Assembly: GCF_040054535.1 (NCBI RefSeq)
Contig: NC_090797.1
Location: 15,473,001 to 15,537,000 of the forward strand
Length of the DNA stretch: 64,000 nt
Source of the DNA: Antennarius striatus
Lineage: Eukaryota; Chordata; Actinopteri; Lophiiformes; Antennariidae
Direction of reading: 5' to 3'
The notes under the pieces are model-generated. The model was not told the origin of the DNA. It made no database searches and saw only the letters and a list, made by a program, of their open reading frames with translations. Of the stretch, positions 56,950 through 64,000 are shown piece after piece (position 1 is the first letter of the stretch; each line of letters begins with the position of its first letter). The position numbers and the translations under genes are program-made.

Positions 56950-58500
56950 AGAGCTGTTCTAAAGTGTCTCAGTTACCTCATTGTTAGAGGGATGTGCTCC
57001 CGTTGCCACTGACCATTTGGCCAGGCTGTTGTAGGAATACACCAATGGTTCCTCCTTTCCATCCCATGGGAACGAGGTGGGGGTGTTTCCACGGGGTGTT
57101 GGAAACTGGTCTCTCAGCACGTTAAACAAGGCTCTGGAGAACGGTCTGAACGGTCTCTCTGTTCCCACACCACTCAGACCTGCTGCGGTTCTGACAGCTG
57201 AAACTGTCATAGGGGCTAGTGCCAGTACCTAACAATTGCCACACCTCTCCTACTGCTACATTTTGGTCTGAAGTTTGGGCTAATGTGTGTTTAAGCTATT
57301 GATCCGCTCCCTGAGACAGGGGGGGTAATTTTTTAGCCATGCCTTTGACATCAGTAAATAAATGGTTTATATGCTCTCAAATCATCTTGCTAATCGATTC
57401 TCAGGGGCATCTGACGATAAGTCTTACCACTGCGCATGTGTGGTGGGGTATCTTCTTCCTCCCCTTTGTCACAAGGGTGCGCTGCTGACTCAATGTACCA
57501 TTCATTCTCACCTGCAACGTGATTTGTCAATTTATACTTGTCTGGAACTCCACGTGGGATGCCAATAGCATCTGTGTAGACTGGACTGTCCTCCAGCATC
57601 GTGGTGTATGAGCTCAGGTGTGACCATGTCCTCACCTCAGCCTTGGACACATTGTAAATCTGTATGGGAGAAATGAGACACACAAGTGCACATCTTCCTG
57701 CCCAGTTTGGGACAAGGAGTCCTTTGTGTCTTGGTTTTAGTCTTGTTAGTTTTGCGGTTGAGCTTGAGCGAATTGCAACTGTATTTTTCATAAGTCAGTT
57801 TCTAAATCAGTAAATTTATTTTGGTATTTTTCATAGAAGTGGCAACATCTCTGTCTCCTTTGTCCCTACTTTGCTCTTTCTTCATAATCCTCCACTGTCT
57901 TCTTTATCAACTTTCTATCACTCTCATGACCTTCCATCAGGGATTGCTGATATCCTCTCTCTCTCTCACTTACAACTTCCACTTCTCTTCCTTGTCTGAC
58001 TTCTTCTAGTTCCTTTCTCAGTCTCTACATCACAACATTCTCTCTATCTCTTCTGTCTTTCCCTCTCTCTCTCTATTATTGCTGTTTTTAATTCAAATAG
58101 AGTTTGACGTGCATCATCTGTTTCTCCATCCTCTTCAGTTTTTAACACTCCCTCTTTTATATGCCACAGAGCTTGTTGACTAGCTGCTACCTTTGTGGTT
58201 GATGGCTTATTTTGTATTTGCTTTAACATTTCTCCTGAGCTTAAGGCCCACTGGTGAAATGTTCCTCTCTACTTTGAGTTGGCATGTTCCTGAATGGAAT
58301 GTTACCCTTGTTTTCAAAATAAAATGCCTCCCTACCTCTAGTAAAACTGTTGTCCTTGTCAGTGGGCTCCGGCTGCCACAGGAGGGCCCATCCCTCGCCA
58401 ACCAGAACACCACGGTCAGGACATGGGGATGTGTTCTGCTGTTTTCTACACAATTCAAAGGAAACACAAATTTGGATCACACCCCCGAGTGAATTTCAAA
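56950..58500 (-). mobile_element. Retrovirus-like Gag fossil, copy 2
   Basis: Minus-strand Gag-like traces from 58.48 kb (GNIPFRNMPTQ) through a Glu/Arg-rich region and a conserved stretch (RHKGLLVPNWAGRCALVCL) to about 56.96 kb. Longer than copy 1 and co-linear with 45.49-44.0 kb. Broken many times; no LTR seen. Confidence 0.55.
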
Positions 58501-58609
58501 TCATCTGGTAATTTTACAATTTAATGTAGCTGCTGATTTGAAATTTCTAAAAAATATTTCTGTTTTTTACAATTTCACTCTTTTCTCAAAAGCTGTTTTA
58601 AGACTTGAA

Positions 58610-60561
58610 TGATGCCCCCCTGGCAAGATAAGAGGAAGTGTTGTAGAGGAAGAGGAAGTGTTGTAGCTGTAGGTGGCTGCTCGTCGTGCGTTTTTTTGTG
58701 GTAAATGGACTCTTAATATAATTTTTTGTTTCTTTATACATACAGTCCTGACTGTGCCTGACTGTTTTTGCTGGGTGTTTCGCTGTGGACTTTTGTTGTT
58801 TGTCTCGTTCGGTGCTGCAAGCTAGAGCCTGAGCCAGGGAACGCAAACGCCCTGACAAACAGGCTGGAGCATCCCCTGCCACTGGATGCTTTAGTTCACA
58901 AACTACCGGGATGCCCCCACCAAGGAAAAGCCTGACACCAGAAGAGTTCGGGGAGATAAAACTCTCTCAATATTCTGTGCAGCGATGTGACTGTGGTCAG
59001 AACACAACAGGAGCAGCTTCTGGGGCTCCTGGAGGTCAGAACACAACTGGAGCAGCTTCTGGGGCTCCTGGAGGAGGTCAGAACACAACAGGAGCAGCTT
59101 CTGGGGCTCCTGGAGGAGGTCAGAACACAACAGGAGCAGCTTCTGGGGCTCCTGGAGGTCAGAACACAACTGGAGCAGCTTCTGGGGCTCCTGGAGGAGG
59201 TCAGAACACAACAGGAGCAGCTTCTGGGGCTCCTGGAGGTCAGAACACAACTGGAGCAGCTTCTGGGGCTCCTGGGGGAGGTCAGAACACAACAGGAGCA
59301 GCTTCTGGGGCTCCTGGAGGAGGTCAGAACACAACAGGAGCAGCTTCTGGGGCTCCTGGAGGAGGTCAGAACACAACAGGAGAAGCTTCTGGGGCTCCTG
59401 GAGGAGGTCAGAACAAAACAGGAGAAGCTTCTGGGGCTCCTGGAGGAGGTCAGAACAAAACAGGAGCAGCTTCTGGGGCTCCTGGAGGAGGTGAAACTAC
59501 TACGCCTCCAGAACACGGAGAAGGAGAAGCGAATTGTGGATCTCGAGCGGTGAGTGGATGAGCTGGAGCAATACTCCCGCATCAATGATGTGGTCATCAC
59601 CGGCATCAACATCAGGCCGCGCTCATAAGCTCGTGCAGTGGCCGCGGACAGCGGGGAGCCCAGCGAGCAGGAGACACCATCGGTGGAGCAACAGGTGGCT
59701 TCCTATCTCCAGAGCAAGGGGATAGAGTTGGACCGGGAGCACATCGAGGCGTGTCACCCACTACCAGTAAAGAACGAGAGACCGTCAGCGCTCATCATAA
59801 GGTTTACTAATCGGAAAAAGAAAATGGCACTGCTGAAACAGGGGCACAAGCTAAAGGGCACAAATGTATTCATAAACGAGTACTTGACAAAGAAAAATGC
59901 TGACATCACAAGGATCGCAGGACAACTGAAAAAACAAGGCGAGATTCAACAAACCTGGGTAACAAACTGTAAGATCTTCATCAAACTAAATGGGTCACCG
60001 GAGGCAGCAGAAGTCTTGCTGGTGAAGAGCATAGAAGACCTTGAACAGTATCGACATTGATGCAGCTTGTGACTCCTCATCATCACAATGCCAAACACAC
60101 CAAGAACACAGACTACACCAAGCACCAATATGGACATGGACATGTTACAGAAGATCCTACAGCATCAACAAATAGAACTGAAAACGTGTGAGTATCAAGA
60201 GCACACCCCACTGGAGCAGAAAAAGTATGCAGTTGGTCTCTTCATTGATCTGAACCCCATGTCAGACACATAAAAACAAAAATATCCAAAACCCTCTCAA
60301 TTATAAATAAAGCAAAACTATACCTTGATGGAAATGCTCTCTGTACTTTATACTGCACCTTGGTCCTCCCGTACTTTACATATTGTGTTGAAGTTTGGGG
60401 GAATACTTATCAGAACACAATTAATCCCCTGATCATACTACAGAAAAGAGCAGTGTGGAACATTCACAAGGTTGGTTTTCTTGAACATACTCATAACCTG
60501 TTTACGCAGTCAAAGTTGCTAAAATTTCATGATATTGTACAATAAAATACATCAATAGTTT

Positions 60562-60607
<46 letters not shown>

Positions 60608-60640
60608 TGGATTAGATTTAGATTTATATAGCTATAGCTA
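58610..60640 (+). mobile_element. L2/CR1-like LINE copy 2, internally deleted
   Basis: Leader, ORF1 start MPPPRKSLTPEEFGEIKLSQ (58911), then by a frame change the coiled-coil minisatellite (58987-59553), the ORF1 C-terminal part (59638-60060), the bridge to GLFIDLN (60088-60273) and the RT C-terminus (60290-60545). It ends in an (ATA)n tail at 60564-60605. The same internal RT deletion as copy 1 shows both derive from one deleted element. Free of the LTR insertion seen in copy 1. Confidence 0.75.
59000..59500 (+). repeat. 42/39-bp coding minisatellite, about 12 units
   Basis: Twelve units of EVRTQQEQLLGLLE, three of them shortened to 13 residues (VRTQLEQLLGLLE or LLG ending). It differs from the nine-unit, all-42-bp array in copy 1. 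Confidence 0.85.
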
Positions 60641-60653
60641 TATAGTTTTGTTA

Positions 60654-61235
60654 ATGTGAAAATATTTTACTATTAATGGAGTCATCTGTCTTGTGTTTCC
60701 ACAGGTGTTTTTTCTCCATCCACCCGGAGAAGGGCACGAGAGAAGACAAAAACATCTCGCCTTCATGTGAACCCCGGAGTCCTCACCTTGATTCAAGAAC
60801 TTTCAGATCATGAGTGGTTTGATGTCTGACTATGGACAGCCACCAGTAAGACTGGCATATACTCCATTCACACATTTGTTTAAGCTGTTGAGCAAAATTT
60901 ATATTTAATGAGCAGGAATTTATTATTTTATTTTTTTGTCTCTTGGGCATGTTATTACTTTTATTTTGTTTTTCCACTGTTTTTATTTTTGTTTTTAAAT
61001 AAATTACTAATGATTAATGCTAATGACCGCGGTACACTGGCGTCGTGCCCGGAGTGTCCCCCGCCTCACGCCCTGAGACTCCCAGGATAGGCACTGGCTA
61101 CCCCGCGACCTGCGTTAGCGGATTAAGCGGGTTGGAAAATGAATGAATGAATAATGCTAATGAATGAATTAGCATTAGCAGGGAGGGAGATTGGCATTAG
61201 CAGGGAGATTAGAATTAGCATTAGCATTAGCAGGG
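60654..61235. other. mkrn1 unit C outer flank
   Basis: Inverted match of the flank at 39940-40314 and 52600-52968, with a LINE/SINE tail insertion at 61027-61152 and a local GCATTAGCAGGGAG repeat at 61165-61235. Confidence 0.6.
61027..61152 (+). mobile_element. Short retroelement 3' end with (AATG)n tail
   Basis: A 126-bp insertion ending in GAATGAATGAAT, flanked by an 11-bp duplication AATGCTAATGA (61016-61026 and 61153-61163). Units A and B lack it at the matching site. Confidence 0.7.
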
Positions 61236-61590
61236 AGAAGAGATCAAGAAGGTGGAGGATTTGAAGTTCTTAGGGTCAACAGTCCAGAGCAATGGAGAGT
61301 GTGGAAAAGAGGTGAAGAAGCGTGTCCAGGCAGGATGGAACGGGTGGAGGAAAGTGTCAGGTGTGATGTGTGATAGAAGAGTTTCAGCTAAAATGATAGG
61401 AAAGGTGTACAAAACTGTGGTGAGACCAGCGATGTTGTTTGGTCTAGAGACAGTGTCACTGAGGAAAAGACAGGAGACAGAGCTGGAGGTAGCAGAGATG
61501 AAGATGCTGAGGTTCTCTCTGGCAGTGACCAGGATGGATAGGATCAGGAATGAGTACATCAGAGGGACAGCACCAGCTGCTAGCTGCTGT
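61236..61590 (+). mobile_element. RTE-type LINE RT fragment, unit C
   Basis: Inverted counterpart of 39422-39780 (FLGSTVQSNGECGKEVK, AMLFGLETVSLRKRQ). Its upstream part is replaced by the GCATTAGCAGGGAG repeat. Confidence 0.7.
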
Positions 61591-62076
61591 TAGCGACCTG
61601 AGCAGCTAGCGGTCCAATGAGTCCGGTCGCTTTTGCTTGTGTCTTCTCTGGAGGGTTCTGCTGGGTTTATCTGTCTATTAAGGGCTTTGAAATGTCTCTT
61701 GACGTGATTAAGAGCTATATAAATAAAAGTTGATTGAGTCTGACTCAGGAGGTGGAGCTAAAGGAGAAGAGGAGGAGAATGTAGAGAGGAGGATGAAGAC
61801 GAGTGTCTGTAGTGGGACGATGAGCTAATGAAGCAACAGCCAGGACTAAGGCATCAGGGGTCGGGGGTTAAAAGCTGTTTTTATGCCACTAGAGGGCGCC
61901 ACCACATTCTAGACCTCACCTTCACTGGAGGGAGGCTAAGGCTAGCTGTTCATGCTAGCTACAAGAAGTATCTCAACAGAAGTCTGTGACATAAGGACAT
62001 CCGTCTCTCATCCATCCATCCGTTCACCCACTTTGACAGACAGCTTGTGATCCAACAGGCTCTTAACCATTAATGA

Positions 62077-62115
<39 letters not shown>

Positions 62116-62518
62116 GACACTTGGATGAAGGTGATGAAGGGAGGACACATCAGTACAAAATAATGGCTATGAGCAGCTTTAATAAAGAAAACTGAAGATC
62201 CAGCCTTCAGGAGTAAAACCTTACAGTTTGACAGTAAATGTCAGAGTGATCGTCAGGCTAACAGGAAGTGCTAACAGCTGTCAGTGATAAACAAGTCACA
62301 CCAAAACCCACAAAGAAAATTGTGGGTTTTGTTTATTTGCAATATTTGAAAAAAGTTAATTTGTTAAATATTATATTGACTTATTTTTGTCATTTTAGAA
62401 TTATACCTCCTACATGAAACGCACCAGAAAGACCAACAATAGATGTCAAGGTAATGTTTAGCATGAGCACAATGGCTTGTGGGACTTTTTTTCTTCATTT
62501 TATATTTCATAAGTTCAT

Positions 62519-62673
62519 TTATTGATGGCCTGCCAGGACCTCGTCTTCGTCCAGCAGCCTCAGAAGCATCTCCCTCAGCTCGAACGGCACCATCTCCTCC
62601 TCATCGTTGTTGAAGGAGTCTGTGCTCTCCTGCTCCTCAAAGATGTTCCACAGCGGAGTCCTGGAGTTCTGCT

Positions 62674-62719
<46 letters not shown>

Positions 62720-64000
62720 CAGCCTTCATCCAGTGATGCAGGTTTGCAAAAATCAGACTGCAAATGTCTCCAAACGATGGTTTCCACTGATCAGTGCTTC
62801 CACTCAGCCAGCAGAGGGCGCTGCTGTGGAGATGCTGCTGTTCTTGGCAGACCTTCAACAGAACCAGTGGACTGGTGGCCCCTTACCCTGTTCCTGTCAT
62901 TGGATCCAGGCTGTCGGCGCGGGGGCTGGGCCTCCTCCAGTCGTCCACCAGGAAAGGCGTGTTTATAGAAGCAGATGGCGCCAAAGGGACATGTGCCACG
63001 CCCCTCATCAAAGTACCGACACGGCTTGTTCCTGAAGGAGACCGAGAAGACTGTCAGGGATTCAGACACATCAGACAACACCGCCCACTCCACAGCCCAG
63101 ATGTTCTCCTACAGATCTACTAGTATAGCCCCACCCACTAGTGTAGCCCCACCCCTTACCCGTTTCTAGTCCGGCCCACTTACCGCATGCCGTCCTTGTA
63201 TTTCTGGATGAGCTTCTGCTTGTCGTCCTCATCTTCCACCCAGAACTCACTCGGGATGACAAAGTTGGATGTTATTCCACACTTGGGGCAGCAACTGGAA
63301 ATAAGTAGAAAAATGGTTTTACCATCTGAAAAAGGGAACGTTCAGGAAGAAGCTCCTCTGAAGGAGATTAAAAACAGTCTCAGTAGATGTTTGGTGAGAA
63401 AAGGTGAATTAAAAAATGTTTCTGGTTGGTTTACAGACGATTAATCAATGTGATGGAAAACTTATCGCTACAACCTCATTCAAAGTACCTCTGAAATATA
63501 TTTAGTATATTTTTGATGCTTTCATGAAGAAGAAAGATGAATAAATATTTGTTATCCAAAGCTGTGAAAGTCGATCCACTGGACGTTAAGAAAGTTCTTG
63601 AAGACGTTTCATCTCTCATCCAAGAGACTTGTTCAGTTCTGAAGGTGGCTGGTGTTGTCCAGCTTATTTACCCTGTGGGGTGTGGTCAGGGCTATGCACA
63701 TTCAGACAACCGTCGTTGAAACCCGTCTGGCCCCTCAACAATTGTTGGGTGTGTCAAAGGGGGGTCATTGAAATGCAAGTTTCACCTTTGTATACTAATG
63801 ACCCTCATTAGTATACAAAGGTGAAACACAAATTTCAACGACCCCCCCCCCACTACCCATCACACACTGACGACTCACTTGGTGATATCGCACATGGCCC
63901 TCCTCCACGTCCTGATGCACTTCAGGCAGTAGCAGTGGCTGCAGTTGACCAGGATGCCGAAGCGCCGCTCACTGGGGTTGGCCTTCTCCAACACCACTTC
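62519..64000 (-). CDS. mkrn1: Makorin-1-like E3 ubiquitin ligase, unit C (partial)
   Basis: Minus-strand exons: 64000-63879 (cut by the window end, from [15 protein letters not shown] through the RING middle), 63294-63184, 63031-62887 and 62671-62519. Phases and lengths equal those of unit A (111, 145 and 153 bp). It carries the unit A signatures: RRAMCDIT instead of [16 protein letters not shown], and the tail [12 protein letters not shown] with the TAA inside AATAAA (minus, 62523-62518). The codon before the last intron is AGG where A and B have ATG. Nearly identical to A, so a recent inverted copy, more recent than the split from B. Confidence 0.8.
62676..62718. repeat. (CA)n abutting the last mkrn1 C acceptor
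   Basis: The minus-strand (TG)n directly before the CAGCAG acceptor, parallel to 38240-38322. Confidence 0.9.
63759..63849. repeat. Long inverted repeat in unit C intron
   Basis: The counterpart of 37106-37198, with the same GTATACTAATGA/TCATTAGTATAC arms and TCATTGAAAT/ATTTCAACGA outer arms. Confidence 0.85.

Noticed and set aside
62607-63123. Plus-strand open frames across mkrn1 C
   Set aside because: Shadows of minus-strand exons. Splice borders and family motifs fit only the minus strand.

Overview
The window reads as vertebrate, almost certainly teleost, DNA. It is packed with fish-type retrotransposons (RTE/Rex3-like, L2/CR1-like, jockey-like and R4/Rex6-like LINEs), tRNA-derived SINEs, PIF/Harbinger, hAT-like and pogo-like DNA elements, several retrovirus-like fossils and long CA/TG arrays. 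Intron-containing host genes of vertebrate type are present, and nothing bacterial is.

Layout. 1-6.1 kb: a block made of a LINE (minus strand, carrying a solo-LTR-like insertion), a Gag-like fossil, tRNA-His sequences and the 5' part of an RTE LINE. 6.1-8.2 kb: an L2-like LINE nested in a Rex3-like fragment. 8.2-10.2 kb: a pogo-like element inside a hAT-like sequence. 10.2-14.8 kb: mostly unassigned, with an 11-bp minisatellite and decayed repeats. 14.86-19.40 kb: a composite Harbinger element bounded by a 3-bp target duplication. 19.5-22.1 kb: a retroviral LTR with a tRNA-Trp primer site, inserted next to a Ty3/gypsy fossil. 22.2-28.7 kb: nested LINEs and SINEs plus another tRNA-His unit. 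28.78-29.42 kb: the last two exons of a cyclic-nucleotide-gated channel alpha gene (cnga2-like). 30.7-33.96 kb: a long R4/Rex6-type LINE. 34.35-64 kb: three copies of a makorin-1-like (mkrn1) gene with their flanks.

The mkrn1 copies are the main host-gene content. Units A (34.35-40.31 kb) and B (45.59-52.97 kb) are direct repeats. Unit C (60.65-64.0 kb, cut by the window end) is inverted. All keep the exons for the third CCCH finger, the RING domain and the fourth CCCH finger where they are visible. No exons for the two N-terminal CCCH fingers were found. A 20-base candidate start exon splices in frame in both A and B, giving predicted proteins of 327 and 365 residues. A and C share a new short C-terminus; B keeps the acidic MKRN1 tail.

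The block at 1-5.5 kb reappears inverted at 54.1-60.6 kb, beside mkrn1 unit C. This amplicon-like arrangement carries an E3 ubiquitin-ligase gene and pol III-transcribable tRNA-His genes among mobile-element debris. Presence or absence of insertions between copies gives a relative chronology. All calls come from reading the sequence; no alignment or database search was run.
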